Shown: positions 24,669 through 34,275 of the stretch, piece by piece
Layout of the letters: the number at the start of each line of letters is the position of its first letter
Numbering within the stretch: the first letter of the stretch is position 1
NCBI GenBank assembly: GCA_027315115.1
Contig: DAHUYQ010000018.1
Span: 1-56,346, forward strand
From: Solirubrobacterales bacterium
Lineage (GTDB): Bacteria > Actinomycetota > Thermoleophilia > Solirubrobacterales > Solirubrobacteraceae
Length of the DNA: 56,346 nt
Reading direction: 5' to 3'
Position numbers and translations under genes: made by a program
Notes under the pieces: generated by a model
What the model was told of the DNA's origin: nothing
Databases searched by the model: none
What the model saw: the letters and a program-made list of their open reading frames with translations, nothing else

Positions 24669-25103
24669 ATGAAGACCTACGTCGCAAAGCCCACAGACCG
24701 CGAGCGCAACTGGCTGCTCGTCGACGCCAATGGCAAGACCCTTGGCCGTCTCTCCACGCAGATCGCCGACATGCTGCGCGGCAAGCGCAAGCCGGAGTAC
24801 ACGCCCCACATCGACACGGGCGACTTCGTGGTCGTGATCAACGCCGAGAAGGTCGCGGTCACCGGCAACAAGCGCACCGACAAGCGCTACTACCGTCACT
24901 CCGGCTATCCCGGCGGGCTCTCCTCCCGCAGCTTCGAGGAGATGCTTCAGCGCAGGCCCGAGGAGATCATCCGGCTCGCCGTGAAGGGCATGATGCCGCG
25001 CAACAGACTTGCCCGTAAGCAGTTGACCAAGCTGAAGATCTACGCCGGCCCGGAGCATCCTCACGTGGCGCAGGCACCGCAGGCCACGGAGGTGGAGGCA
25101 TGA
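24669..25103 (+). CDS. rplM: 50S ribosomal protein L13 (uL13)
   Basis: 144 residues, the normal length. Family segments: [53 protein letters not shown], and the signature [26 protein letters not shown]. It binds 23S rRNA early in large-subunit assembly. It overlaps rpsI by 4 nt (ATGA), the standard rplM-rpsI operon. Confidence 0.98.
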   Translation: MKTYVAKPTDRERNWLLVDANGKTLGRLSTQIADMLRGKRKPEYTPHIDTGDFVVVINAEKVAVTGNKRTDKRYYRHSGYPGGLSSRSFEEMLQRRPEEIIRLAVKGMMPRNRLARKQLTKLKIYAGPEHPHVAQAPQATEVEA

Positions 25104-26020
25104 GCGCAGAGCAGCCCGAGGGCGCCGAGCAGCCGCAGGACGGCGAGCAGGCCGCCGAGGCGCAGGAGCAGCAGGAGGCGCCGGCCGTCGAGCAGACTCC
25201 CGTGGCCGAGCAGGCCCCGGTTGCCGAAGAGGCGCCGGCCGTCGAGCAGGCCCCGGCCGTCGAGCATGCGTCCGCGCAGCCGCAGGCATCTGCAGCGCAG
25301 GAGCCCGCTGGCGCCGCCGCAGGGCAGCCTGCCGCCGATGAGCATCCAGTCGCCGAGTCCACCGAGTCCGCCGAGCAGCCGCAGGCTGCGGAGGAGGACG
25401 AGGACGAAGAGGAAGAGGAGCCCGCTCCGCGCGTGAAGCCCGAGGTGCCCGGCATGCACCTCGAGGTGGACATCGTGCCCGAGGGCGTCGACCCGCTGGG
25501 CCGCGGAGAGCGGCTCGACCCCTACGCCACCGATCCATACGCGGTCGAGGAAGAGCAGGCCGAGGTCGAGGCCCTCGACGAGGACCAGCCGACCAGCGAG
25601 CCGATCTCGTCCGTGGCGATCGATCTTGCCGCCGGCGCCCGCTACATCGCCACCGGCAAGCGCAAGACCGCGATCGCCCGCGTGATCCTGCGGCCGGGCA
25701 CCGGCGCCTACGTGGTCAACGGCCGCACGCTGGAGGAGCACTTCCCCCGTGCCACCCTGCAGCGCAACATCCGCCAGCCGCTGGAGACGGTCGGCTATCA
25801 GGAGCGCATGGACGTGGTCGCGCGGCTGCACGGCGGTGGCATATCCGCCCAGGCCGGCGCGCTTCGCCACGGCGTCTCCAAGGCGCTGCTGGAGGCAGAC
25901 CCGAACCTGCGCGGCGAGCTCAAGCGCCGCGGCTTCCTCACACGTGACGCGCGTGTGAAGGAGCGCAAGAAGGCCGGTCTGAAGAAGGCCCGCAAGCGGC
26001 CGCAGTTCTCCAAGCGCTGA
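25100..26020 (+). CDS. rpsI: 30S ribosomal protein S9 (uS9) with long acidic N-terminal extension
   Basis: The last 130 residues are a normal uS9: [53 protein letters not shown], and the basic tail [17 protein letters not shown], whose terminal Arg reaches the ribosomal P site. Before it lie about 175 extra residues. Residues 1-95 are Glu/Gln/Ala/Pro repeats ([20 protein letters not shown]), then an acidic run [11 protein letters not shown], then about 65 residues of ordinary composition. The ATG overlaps rplM, so the extension is in the operon frame. Its role is unknown; it could be cleaved, disordered on the ribosome surface, or assembly-related. Confidence 0.95.
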   Translation: MSAEQPEGAEQPQDGEQAAEAQEQQEAPAVEQTPVAEQAPVAEEAPAVEQAPAVEHASAQPQASAAQEPAGAAAGQPAADEHPVAESTESAEQPQAAEEDEDEEEEEPAPRVKPEVPGMHLEVDIVPEGVDPLGRGERLDPYATDPYAVEEEQAEVEALDEDQPTSEPISSVAIDLAAGARYIATGKRKTAIARVILRPGTGAYVVNGRTLEEHFPRATLQRNIRQPLETVGYQERMDVVARLHGGGISAQAGALRHGVSKALLEADPNLRGELKRRGFLTRDARVKERKKAGLKKARKRPQFSKR

Positions 26021-26026
26021 CCCGGC

Positions 26027-27445
26027 GTGGCTGGAAGGCTGTTCGGCACCGACGGCGTGCGGGGCCTCGCCGGCGTTGCGCTGAGCGCTGAGCTTGCTCT
26101 CGACCTGGGGTTCGCCGCTGCCCGGATGACGCAGGCGCAGCGTCCCCAGGTGCTGATCGTGCGCGACACGCGCGAGTCTGGTGGAATGCTGGAGGCGGCG
26201 CTGGCCGCGGGCGTGAGCTCCGCCGGCGGAGACGTCCTGCTCGGTGGCATCCTGCCCACACCGGCGGCGCCGCTGCTGCTGCGACGCTACGGCTTCGACC
26301 TGGCGGCCGTGATCTCGGCCTCCCACAACCCGTATGCGGACAACGGGATCAAGTTCTTCGCCGGAGACGGCTTCAAGCTCTCCGACGTGCAGGAGCAGCA
26401 GATCGAAGCCGCGCTTGCGGCGCGCCGCTGGGGCCAGGGGGCCCAGGCAGACCCGGCGGGCGACCCGGCGCCGGGACGGGGCGCGGCGGGCGAGCGGGCG
26501 CCAGGCCCTGCAGGTGAGCCGGCGCCCCCGCCGATCGGCCGCATCAGAGAGCTCCAGGGAGCGCACGAGGACTATCTGCGCGAGCTGCACACGCGCTTCG
26601 CGGATCTCGACCTGAGCGGCATGAAAATTGCGCTCGACTGTGCCAACGGCGCGACGTTCAAGGTGGCGCCGGAGATCTTCAGGCGCCTCGGCGCGCAGGT
26701 CGGCGTGCTTGCCGACCAGCCCGACGGACGCAACATCAACGCCGGATGCGGCTCGACGCACATGGCCGCGCTCGTGCAGGAGATGCGGTCCGGCGCCTTC
26801 GACGTGGGGTTTGCCTTCGACGGAGACGGCGACCGGGTGCTGGCGGTCGACAGAGCCGGCGGGGTCGTGGACGGCGACGAGCTGATGGCGCTGGCGGCGC
26901 TGCACCTGCAACGTGCCGGCCGCCTGCTCGGCGGCGGAGTAGCAGTGACGGTGATGACCAACTTCGGCTTCCACACCGCGATGCGGCGCGCGGGCATCGA
27001 GGTGGCAAGCACGAAGGTCGGAGATCGCTACGTGCTGGAGGAGTTGCGGGCACGCGACTGGACGCTCGGCGGCGAGCAGTCCGGGCATCTGATCGAAATG
27101 GCCTTCAACCGCTCGGGCGACGGCATCGCCAGCGCGCTCCTGACGCTCGAGTCGCTGGAGGGCGCAGATCTGGCCGACCGGGACGCGATGGAGCGGCTCC
27201 CGCAGCGGCTGATCAACGTGAAAGTGGCCGATGCCAGCCGGCTCGGTGGCTGCCGGGCCGTGGAGCAGGCCACGCGCGAGGCCGAGCAGGAGCTTCAAGG
27301 GCGCGGGCGCGTGCTGGTGCGCGCGAGCGGCACCGAGCCGCTGGTCCGAGTGATGGTCGAGGCGCCATCTGAGCAGGAGTCGCAGGAGATCTGCGAGCGG
27401 ATCGCGGCGCTCGTGCAACAGGAGCTCGCCGGCTCGCCGGCCTGA
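26027..27445 (+). CDS. glmM: Phosphoglucosamine mutase
   Basis: 472 residues. It interconverts glucosamine-6-phosphate and glucosamine-1-phosphate for UDP-GlcNAc and the cell wall. The start (GTG) gives AGRLFGTDGVRGLAG. The phosphoserine loop is ISASHNPYADNGIKFF (Ser near residue 100), the metal loop is FAFDGDGDRVLAVD, and the sugar loop is GGEQSGHLI. The phosphate-binding loop near the C-terminus is RASGTEPLVRVMVE. A Gly/Ala/Pro/Glu-rich insert of about 35 residues (around 138-172) is not usual for the family. The gene starts 6 nt after rpsI. Confidence 0.96.
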   Translation: MAGRLFGTDGVRGLAGVALSAELALDLGFAAARMTQAQRPQVLIVRDTRESGGMLEAALAAGVSSAGGDVLLGGILPTPAAPLLLRRYGFDLAAVISASHNPYADNGIKFFAGDGFKLSDVQEQQIEAALAARRWGQGAQADPAGDPAPGRGAAGERAPGPAGEPAPPPIGRIRELQGAHEDYLRELHTRFADLDLSGMKIALDCANGATFKVAPEIFRRLGAQVGVLADQPDGRNINAGCGSTHMAALVQEMRSGAFDVGFAFDGDGDRVLAVDRAGGVVDGDELMALAALHLQRAGRLLGGGVAVTVMTNFGFHTAMRRAGIEVASTKVGDRYVLEELRARDWTLGGEQSGHLIEMAFNRSGDGIASALLTLESLEGADLADRDAMERLPQRLINVKVADASRLGGCRAVEQATREAEQELQGRGRVLVRASGTEPLVRVMVEAPSEQESQEICERIAALVQQELAGSPA

Positions 27446-27485
27446 AAGCGCGCCTGCGCGAGTCGGCCGGCCCGCGCGCGACTGG

Positions 27486-27491
27486 TATCTT
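27486..27491 (+). promoter_or_regulatory. Candidate -10 box of glmS
   Basis: TATCTT ends 7 bases before the GTG of glmS, so a transcript from it would be leaderless. The glmM-glmS gap is only 53 bases, and no ribozyme or riboswitch fits there. Confidence 0.45.
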
Positions 27492-27498
27492 CGGCGCG

Positions 27499-29490
27499 GT
27501 GTGCGGCATCGTTGGCTACGTCGGCAACCGGGCGGCGCGCCGTCTGCTGCTCGACGGCCTGAGGCGCCTGGAGTACAGAGGCTACGACTCGGCTGGGATC
27601 TCGGTGATCGCGCAGACGGGGATCGAGTCGGTGCGCGCGGTCGGAAACCTCGACGCGTTGCAGGACAAGCTGGCTCAGGCCGGGCTGATCGACCTCGGCG
27701 AGCTCCATGATCCGGCGACCGGGGCGCGCAGCGCCGAGGCCGATCTGGCCCGCGCGAGCGGCGGCAGCGCGGTGGCGCTTGCGAGCACCCCGCCCACCAC
27801 CGGCATAGGGCACACCCGCTGGGCCACGCACGGCCGGGTCAGCGAGCGCAACGCCCACCCGCACTCCGACTGCAGGGACAGCGTCCACGTCGTGGTCAAC
27901 GGGATCATCGAGAACTACGTCGAGCTCAAGCAGCGCCTGGGCGCAGGCGGATGCGAGTTCAGCTCCGAGACCGATGCCGAGGTGGTGGCGCACCTGATCG
28001 CGCGCCATCTCGACGGCGATCTCGCCGAGGCGGTCAGGCGCGCGGACGCCGAGATGGAGGGGCGCTACGCGTTCGTGGCGATGAGCGCGGAGGAGCCGGA
28101 GACACTGGTGGCGGTTCGGCGGGAAACCCCGCTGGTGATCGGGCGCGGGCACGGGGAGCAGTTCATCGCCTCCGCGGTGCCCGCGTTCCTCTCGCAGACG
28201 CGTGAGATTCAGCGGCTCGAGGACGGCGAGGTCGCGGTGCTGCGGCCCGACGGAGTGGTCGTCGAGGACGCCGCGGGCGCTGCGGTGGAGCGGCCCGTCG
28301 AGACGGTCGAATGGGATGAGGACACCGCCGAGAAGGGCGGCTTCGAGACCTTCATGCTCAAGGAGATCCACGAACAGGCGGATGCGGTCGCGGAGACGAT
28401 CGCTGACCGCACCACGCGCGAGGGCGCCGTCAGCCTCGCCGAGGAGGATCTCTCCGAGGACCTGCTGGAGGGCGTGCGCAGGATCGTGATCGTCGCCTGC
28501 GGCACCTCCTACCACGCCGGCCTGATCGGCCGGTACGCGATCGAACAGTGGGCGCGCGTGCCGGTGGAGATGGACATCGCCTCCGAGTACCGCTACCGCA
28601 ACCCGGTCGTGCAGGACGACGACCTGGTGATCGGCATCTCCCAGTCGGGCGAGACCGCGGACACGCTTGCGGCGATGCGGATGGCGCGCGCCGCTGGCGC
28701 GCGCGTGCTGGCGATCACCAACGTGATGGGCTCACAGGCCACGCGCGAGGCCGACGGCGTGCTCTTCACCCGGGCCGGCCTGGAGATCGGCGTGGCGGCC
28801 ACCAAGACCTTCGTCTGCCAGGTGGCGGCGATGTACCTGATCGCGCTGCGTCTGGCGCAGCTGCGGAGCACGCTGGCGGACGAGCGCGTCGCGCGGCTCG
28901 TCACCGAGCTCCGGCGGATGCCGCAGATGATCGAGACGATCACCGGCTCGGCGGATCCGGCCCCCGGCCCCGGCCCCGGCTCCGGGTCGGGTGCGGGCCG
29001 CAACGAAGGCATCGACGCGCAGGTCGCGGCGATCGCAGATCGCTTCGCGGAGCGCGACTTCTTCCTCTACATGGGCCGCAACATCGGCCTGCCGGTCGCG
29101 CTGGAGGGCGCGCTGAAGCTGAAGGAGATCTCCTACATCGCAACCGACGCCTACGCCGCCGGAGAGATGAAGCACGGGCCGATCGCGCTGCTGGACGAGC
29201 GCACCCCCGTCGTCTGCATCGCGACAGACTCGCCCGTGCTGGAGAAGATCGCCTCCAACATGCAGGAGGTGCGCGCACGCGGGGCCACCGTGATCGCGGT
29301 GGTGACTGATGGCAACCGCGAGATCGCCTCCCATCTGGATGTCGCGATCGAGGTGCCGGCGCTGGACTGGATGCTGCAGCCGCTGCTGGCGGTGATCCCG
29401 CTGCAGATGCTCGCCTACCGGATCGCCAGGAAGCGCGGCCTGAACGTGGATCAGCCGCGCAACCTCGCAAAGACGGTGACCGTCGAGTAG
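27499..29490 (+). CDS. glmS: Glucosamine-6-phosphate synthase (isomerising)
   Basis: 663 residues. It makes glucosamine-6-phosphate from fructose-6-phosphate and glutamine, one step before GlmM. After removal of Met, Cys is the N-terminal nucleophile (CGIVGYVGNR). The Ntn glutaminase domain spans about 1-250 (RRLEYRGYDSAG, THGRVSERNAHPH). Two SIS sugar domains follow (CGTSYHAGLIG, IGISQSGETADT, LEGALKLKEISYI), and the end is KTVTVE. Gly/Pro/Ala-rich inserts occur at about 75-95 and 486-500. The start is GTG. Confidence 0.97.
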   Translation: MCGIVGYVGNRAARRLLLDGLRRLEYRGYDSAGISVIAQTGIESVRAVGNLDALQDKLAQAGLIDLGELHDPATGARSAEADLARASGGSAVALASTPPTTGIGHTRWATHGRVSERNAHPHSDCRDSVHVVVNGIIENYVELKQRLGAGGCEFSSETDAEVVAHLIARHLDGDLAEAVRRADAEMEGRYAFVAMSAEEPETLVAVRRETPLVIGRGHGEQFIASAVPAFLSQTREIQRLEDGEVAVLRPDGVVVEDAAGAAVERPVETVEWDEDTAEKGGFETFMLKEIHEQADAVAETIADRTTREGAVSLAEEDLSEDLLEGVRRIVIVACGTSYHAGLIGRYAIEQWARVPVEMDIASEYRYRNPVVQDDDLVIGISQSGETADTLAAMRMARAAGARVLAITNVMGSQATREADGVLFTRAGLEIGVAATKTFVCQVAAMYLIALRLAQLRSTLADERVARLVTELRRMPQMIETITGSADPAPGPGPGSGSGAGRNEGIDAQVAAIADRFAERDFFLYMGRNIGLPVALEGALKLKEISYIATDAYAAGEMKHGPIALLDERTPVVCIATDSPVLEKIASNMQEVRARGATVIAVVTDGNREIASHLDVAIEVPALDWMLQPLLAVIPLQMLAYRIARKRGLNVDQPRNLAKTVTVE

Positions 29491-29578
29491 CGCGGCCGCC
29501 GGGCCTGCTGACTCCGGGGCCGCTGCCTCCGGCCCGCCGCCCCGGCCTGCTCGGACGTCGTCAAGCGCACGCGGTCTC

Positions 29579-29584
29579 TAGCAT
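29579..29584 (+). promoter_or_regulatory. Candidate -10 box of nnr
   Basis: TAGCAT sits 8 bases before the ATG at 29593, after a GC-rich degenerate repeat region behind glmS. It predicts a leaderless or nearly leaderless mRNA. Confidence 0.45.
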
Positions 29585-29592
29585 CGCAACTC

Positions 29593-31131
29593 ATGGATCG
29601 GCTGCCGGACTGGTGCACCGCCCTGCCTGACGCAGAGCAGATGCGCTCGATCGACGCCTGGGCGATCGAGCGGCAGGGCACTCCCTCGCTGCAACTGATG
29701 GAGCGCGCGGGGCAGGGCGTCGCGGCCGCGCTCGAAGCGGCGTTCCCCGACGGTCCCGTCGCGGTGGTGTGCGGAAAGGGCAACAACGGGGGAGACGGCC
29801 TGGTCGTGGCGCGCCTGCTGCGCGAGCGCGGCCGCAGCGTCAGCGTGATCGGCATCGCCGATGCTCAACAGATGAGCGCCGACGCGCAGGCGAACCTCGC
29901 GCGGCTCGACGGCGACGCGATGCAGCGGCTCGACAGCCCCGAGGCGCAGAGCGCGCTCCGACATGCGAGCGTGATCGTCGATGCGCTACTCGGCACGGGC
30001 TTCACCGGCGCGCCTCGCGGCGCCGTGGCCGACGCGATCGAGCTGATCTGCGCGCTCGGAGCGCCGGTCGTCAGCGTCGATGTGCCAAGCGGGGTCGACG
30101 CCTCCTGCGGCGAGGTGGAGGGCGTCACAGTCAGCGCGCACGTGACCGTCACCTTCCACTGCGCCAAGCCGGGTCTCTGGATACACCCCGGCAAGGCGTG
30201 CGCCGGCGAGGTGCAGGTGATCGACATCGGCATCCCGCGCGGCGCGCCCATGCAGGCTCGGGCCGGCCTGATCGAGCCGGGGGCGCTGGAGGCGCTGCCG
30301 CGCAGAGACGCAGGCTCGACCAAGTTCAGCAGCGGCCACGTGCTCGTGGTGGGGGGCTCCAGAGGTCTGACCGGAGCCCCGCGGATGAGCGCCGAGGCAG
30401 CGATGCGCGCGGGCGCCGGATACGTGACGGCATGCGTGCCGGACTCGCTGCAGGTCGTGCTCGCCACGGGCGGCCGGCCGGAGATGATGACCCGCCCGCT
30501 GCCCGAAGTTGACGGCGCGCTGAGCGCGACGGCCGCGCGGGACGTGATCGAAGCCGCCGAGCGTGGCGGCGCAGTCGCGCTGGGCCCCGGCATGGGCAGA
30601 GCTCCGCATGCCTTCGAGCTGGCGAGAGACCTCGCGTTGCGACTGCCGCTGCCGCTCGTCGTGGATGCCGACGCGCTGGGCGCCCACGCGCAGATGCTTC
30701 CCGCGCTGAGCGTCCGCGAGGCTCCATGCGTGCTCACGCCGCACGCCGGCGAGCTCGCGCGCCTGCTGGGCGTCGACTCCGATCAGGTCCAGAGCCGGCG
30801 GCTGCGGCATGTCCGCCAAGCGGCCCGGCTGGCGAAGGCAGTCGTGGTGCTCAAGGGAGACGACACGCTGGTGGCCGAGCCGGGGGGGATGGTCGCCGTC
30901 AGCCGCGGTGGCAGCCCGGCGCTCGCGACAGCCGGCACAGGTGACGTGCTGGCCGGAGTGATCGCGGCGCTGCTCGCGCAGGGGCTCGCGGCATTTCAGG
31001 CGGCAGCGGCGGGGGTGCTGATGCACGCGCGCGCGGGCCGGATAGCCGCATCCGAGACCGGCTGCGCGGAGGGCGTGATCGCAACCGACGTGATCGCCGC
31101 GCTGCCGCGCGCCCGCGGTGCGGACGCATGA
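29593..31131 (+). CDS. nnrD: Bifunctional NAD(P)H-hydrate repair enzyme Nnr
   Basis: 512 residues with two domains. The N-terminal YjeF_N epimerase (1-215) contains MRSIDAWAIE, VCGKGNNGGDGLVVARLLRE and VDALLGTGF. The C-terminal ribokinase-like ADP-dependent dehydratase (225-505) contains GHVLVVGGSRGLTGAPRMSA, TPHAGELARLLG, VLKGDDTLVAEP and TAGTGDVLAGVIAALLAQG (anion hole and catalytic Asp). Together they restore NAD(P)H from its hydrated, damaged forms. The end overlaps alr by 4 nt (ATGA). Confidence 0.96.
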   Translation: MDRLPDWCTALPDAEQMRSIDAWAIERQGTPSLQLMERAGQGVAAALEAAFPDGPVAVVCGKGNNGGDGLVVARLLRERGRSVSVIGIADAQQMSADAQANLARLDGDAMQRLDSPEAQSALRHASVIVDALLGTGFTGAPRGAVADAIELICALGAPVVSVDVPSGVDASCGEVEGVTVSAHVTVTFHCAKPGLWIHPGKACAGEVQVIDIGIPRGAPMQARAGLIEPGALEALPRRDAGSTKFSSGHVLVVGGSRGLTGAPRMSAEAAMRAGAGYVTACVPDSLQVVLATGGRPEMMTRPLPEVDGALSATAARDVIEAAERGGAVALGPGMGRAPHAFELARDLALRLPLPLVVDADALGAHAQMLPALSVREAPCVLTPHAGELARLLGVDSDQVQSRRLRHVRQAARLAKAVVVLKGDDTLVAEPGGMVAVSRGGSPALATAGTGDVLAGVIAALLAQGLAAFQAAAAGVLMHARAGRIAASETGCAEGVIATDVIAALPRARGADA

Positions 31132-32384
31132 GCATGCATCAGCAGCGGCGTGCGGTCGCAAGAGTGAACCTGGCCGCCATCGAACGCAACGTGCAGCGCA
31201 TGCGTGCCGCGCTCGGAGCCGGGGTCGGCTTCTGCGCGGTCGTGAAGGCTGACGGCTACGGGCACGGCGCCCGGCCCGCCGCGGCCGCGGCGCTGGCGGG
31301 CGGCGCCGACTGGCTGGCCGTCGCCGGCGCACGGGAGGCAGCGCAATTGCGCCAGGCCGGCTTCACGGATGTGCCGCTGCTGGTGATGGGCGCGCTCAGC
31401 GACGTCGAGCGGGGCGAAGCGCTGCGTGCCGGCGCCGACGTCGTGGTCTGGCACGAGCGCCACGTGGAGGAGGTGCAGGCGGCCGGCGGTGGGCGCGTGC
31501 ACGTCAAGCTCGACACCGGGATGGGGCGTCTGGGCACCCGCGACGCGGACGAGGCGATCCGCGTGCTGGAGGCCGCGGATGCCGCGCCCGGCGTCCAGGC
31601 GGTTGGCGTGATGACCCATTTCGCCACCGCGGACGAGCGTTGCGACGGCGCCTTCTTCACAGATCAGCTTGAGCTCTTCTCCGCCTGGGTTCGGAACGTC
31701 AGGGAGCGCTGGCCCGGTGTGGTCGCGCACGCAGCCAACAGTGCGGCGACGCTGCGCGAGCGCTCCGCTCACTTCGACATGGTGCGCTGTGGCGTCTCGA
31801 TCTACGGCCTCGACCCGTTCGGCCTCGATCCCGCGGCGGCGGGCCTGGAGCCCGCGCTGGAGCTCGTCTCCTATGTCGCCGAGGTCAAGGACTGCCGCGC
31901 TGGGCAGAGCGCCGGCTACGGCCGCCGCTTCGTCGCCGAGCAGGACACGCGCATGGCGGTGCTGCCGATCGGCTACGGCGACGGCTGGCGCAGAGGGCTC
32001 TCCGCGGCGGGGTGCGAGGTGCTGATCGAGGGGCGGCGACGAGCGCTCGTGGGCACCGTCAGCATGGACAACGTGACGATCGATCTCGGTGCGCAGGCGC
32101 TGGATGCCGACGGCCCGCTCGGAGGCGAGGCGGTGCTGATCGGCGCTCAGGGAGAGGACAGGATCACCGCTGAGGAGGTCGCGCGCCGGCTTGGGACGAT
32201 CAACTACGAGATCACCTGCGGACTCACGCCGCGCGTGCTGCGCGTCTACCACCGCGACGGCCGCGAGGTCGGCGAGCCCCTGGCGGTTGGCGCCGGCGCC
32301 CCGAGCGGGGCGCCGAGCGGGGCGCCTGGCAGCCCGGTGAGCGGCCCGGCGGGCGGGCCGGCGGGCGGGCCCGGCGGCCGCTGA
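31128..32384 (+). CDS. alr: Alanine racemase
   Basis: 418 residues, PLP-dependent, supplying D-alanine for peptidoglycan. The PLP lysine is in AVVKADGYGHGA (about residue 40). The TIM barrel is followed by a C-terminal beta domain containing the second catalytic Tyr in SAGYGRRF and the SMDNVTIDLG segment. The end TINYEITCGLTPRVLRVY is typical. A low-complexity Gly/Ala/Pro/Ser tail of about 35 residues follows. It is coupled to nnr upstream and to the nucleotidyltransferase downstream (TGATG). Confidence 0.97.
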   Translation: MSMHQQRRAVARVNLAAIERNVQRMRAALGAGVGFCAVVKADGYGHGARPAAAAALAGGADWLAVAGAREAAQLRQAGFTDVPLLVMGALSDVERGEALRAGADVVVWHERHVEEVQAAGGGRVHVKLDTGMGRLGTRDADEAIRVLEAADAAPGVQAVGVMTHFATADERCDGAFFTDQLELFSAWVRNVRERWPGVVAHAANSAATLRERSAHFDMVRCGVSIYGLDPFGLDPAAAGLEPALELVSYVAEVKDCRAGQSAGYGRRFVAEQDTRMAVLPIGYGDGWRRGLSAAGCEVLIEGRRRALVGTVSMDNVTIDLGAQALDADGPLGGEAVLIGAQGEDRITAEEVARRLGTINYEITCGLTPRVLRVYHRDGREVGEPLAVGAGAPSGAPSGAPGSPVSGPAGGPAGGPGGR

Positions 32385-33805
32385 TGAGCGCGTCCGCGAT
32401 CGCGCTGGCCCGTGCCGCCCTGGCAGACCGCGCTGCCTGGCTGGTGGGCGGGGTGGTGCGAGACCGTGCGCTTGGACGCGGCGACGGCGAGGACGTCGAT
32501 CTGGTGATCGACGGCGACCCGGAGCAGGCCGCGCGCGCGATCGCCGGCCAGGCAAGGCAGCAGGGCTGCCCGGCGGCCTGCTTCTCACTCTCGGAGGAGT
32601 TTGGCGGCTGGCGGGTGGTCGCGCGCGACCACTCCTGGCAGATTGACGTCGAGCCGCTGCGCGGAGGCTCTCTGGAGGTCGATCTGCTGCTGCGCGACTT
32701 CGCCGTCAACGCGATCGCCGAACCGATCTCCGGCGGAGCGATGCTCGATCCGCTGGGCGGCCTGGCTGATCTTGCCGCAGGGAGGCTCAGAGCCTGCGGG
32801 CCGCGGGCCTTCGAGGACGATCCGCTGCGCGTGCTGCGGCTGGCGCGAATCGCGGTGGAGCTCGGCTTGGAGCCCGAGCTCAGCACGCTGCACCTGGCGC
32901 GCGCAAGCGCGGTCAGGCTCAGACAGGTCGCCGCCGAGCGAGTGTTCGCGGAGCTGTGCCGTGTCCTCGACGCGCAGGCGGCCGCCTACGGATTGCAGAT
33001 GCTCGGAGAGACCGACGCGCTTGCGGTCGTGCTGCCCGAGGTGGAGCGGCTGCGCGGGGTGCAGCAGAGCCGCTACCACCACCTCGACGTCTACGAGCAC
33101 ACGATCGAGGCGCTGCGGCAGACGATCGCCATCCAGGCGGACCCTGTGCAGGTGCTGGGCGCCGCGGGGGAGCAGGTCGCCGCGCTGCTCGGCGAGCCGC
33201 TGGCGGACGGGCTCACACGCGCCTCCGCGCTGCGGTGGGGCGCGCTGCTGCACGACATCGCCAAGCCGGGCACCCGCGCGGTCTCCGAGCCGGAGGGGCG
33301 CGTCACCTTCATCGGCCACGACGAGATGGGGGCCGGCATAGCGGTCGAGATGCTCGAGCGGCTGCGCGCCAGCGAGAGACTGCAAAGCCATGTGGCGGGT
33401 CTCGTGCGCCATCACCTGCGCCTGGGCTTCCTGGTGCACGATCCGCAGCCGCTTTCGCGCCGGGAGGTGTTCGCCTATCTGCGCGCGACCGGCCCGGTCG
33501 CCGTGGACGTGAGCCTGCTCTCGGTCGCCGATCGGCTGGCGACGCGCGGCGCCAAGGCGCAGGAGTCCATCGAGAAGCACATGCGCGTGGCGGAGCAGAT
33601 GCTCGACGCGGCGCTGGCCTGGCATCGCGAGGGGCCGCCCCGGCCGTTGCTGCGCGGAGACGTGCTCGCGCGCGAGCTCGGGATCGAGCCCGGTCCGCGG
33701 CTTGGCCGGCTGATCGAGGCGCTCTGCGAGGCGCAGTACGCCGGCGAGGTCTCCGACAGCGAGGTCGCGCTAGCCTACGCGCGCCGTCTGCTCACATCCC
33801 AATAG
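32384..33805 (+). CDS. cca: CCA-adding tRNA nucleotidyltransferase with HD domain
   Basis: 473 residues. The class II nucleotidyltransferase head has WLVGGVVRDRALGR and DVDLVIDGD (metal-binding acids), then LLLRDFAVNAIA. The polymerase helices contain FEDDPLRVLRLARIAVELG. A C-terminal HD domain (LLHDIAKPGTRA, FIGHDEMGA, GLVRHHLRLGFL) may act as a phosphohydrolase. It adds or repairs CCA ends, which both tRNA genes in this window lack. Poly(A) polymerases share this fold, so exact specificity is inferred. Confidence 0.92.
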   Translation: MSASAIALARAALADRAAWLVGGVVRDRALGRGDGEDVDLVIDGDPEQAARAIAGQARQQGCPAACFSLSEEFGGWRVVARDHSWQIDVEPLRGGSLEVDLLLRDFAVNAIAEPISGGAMLDPLGGLADLAAGRLRACGPRAFEDDPLRVLRLARIAVELGLEPELSTLHLARASAVRLRQVAAERVFAELCRVLDAQAAAYGLQMLGETDALAVVLPEVERLRGVQQSRYHHLDVYEHTIEALRQTIAIQADPVQVLGAAGEQVAALLGEPLADGLTRASALRWGALLHDIAKPGTRAVSEPEGRVTFIGHDEMGAGIAVEMLERLRASERLQSHVAGLVRHHLRLGFLVHDPQPLSRREVFAYLRATGPVAVDVSLLSVADRLATRGAKAQESIEKHMRVAEQMLDAALAWHREGPPRPLLRGDVLARELGIEPGPRLGRLIEALCEAQYAGEVSDSEVALAYARRLLTSQ

Positions 33806-33816
33806 GCTTTGCGCCG

Positions 33817-34233
33817 ATGAACCGCGATCCCGACTGCATCTTCTGCAAGATCCTCGACGGCCGACTGCCGTCGACGGTCGTCGACGAAGACGAGCGCACG
33901 ATCGCGTTCATGGACATCAACCCCGCGACGCGCGGGCACGCGCTCGTCATCCCCCGCAGCCACTCCAGGGATCTGCTGGCGGTCGACGCAGAAGACCTGA
34001 GTGCCGTGGCGCAGGCCGCCAAGCGGCTCGCGGGGCGCATGCGCGATCGGCTGGGTGCCGACGGGGTCAACCTCATCAACTCCTGCGGTGAGCTGGCCTG
34101 GCAGACGGTATTTCACTTCCACGTTCACGTGATCCCCCGGTACGCCGGCGATCCGATGCGCCTGCCGTGGCTGCCGTCCCCGGGAGATCCGGCGGAGATC
34201 GCCGCTGCGGCGCAGGAGATCAAGGGTGCGTAG
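33817..34233 (+). CDS. HIT-family nucleotide hydrolase
   Basis: 138 residues of the Hint/HIT branch. It starts CIFCKILDGRLPSTVVDED, then AFMDINPATRGHALVIPRSH, and carries the histidine triad HFHVHVIPR (residues about 99-107). Two N-terminal Cys and a His may bind zinc. It hydrolyses nucleoside phosphoramidates or dinucleoside polyphosphates; the true substrate is unknown. It follows the CCA enzyme gene by 11 nt. Confidence 0.95.
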   Translation: MNRDPDCIFCKILDGRLPSTVVDEDERTIAFMDINPATRGHALVIPRSHSRDLLAVDAEDLSAVAQAAKRLAGRMRDRLGADGVNLINSCGELAWQTVFHFHVHVIPRYAGDPMRLPWLPSPGDPAEIAAAAQEIKGA

Positions 34234-34275
34234 CGAACCGCTACATCTGGCACCCGACGCGTGTTGGAGGCAGGT

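Noticed and set aside
27446..27498. glmS ribozyme or riboswitch upstream of glmS
   Set aside because: Only 53 bases separate glmM and glmS and no ribozyme core is visible.
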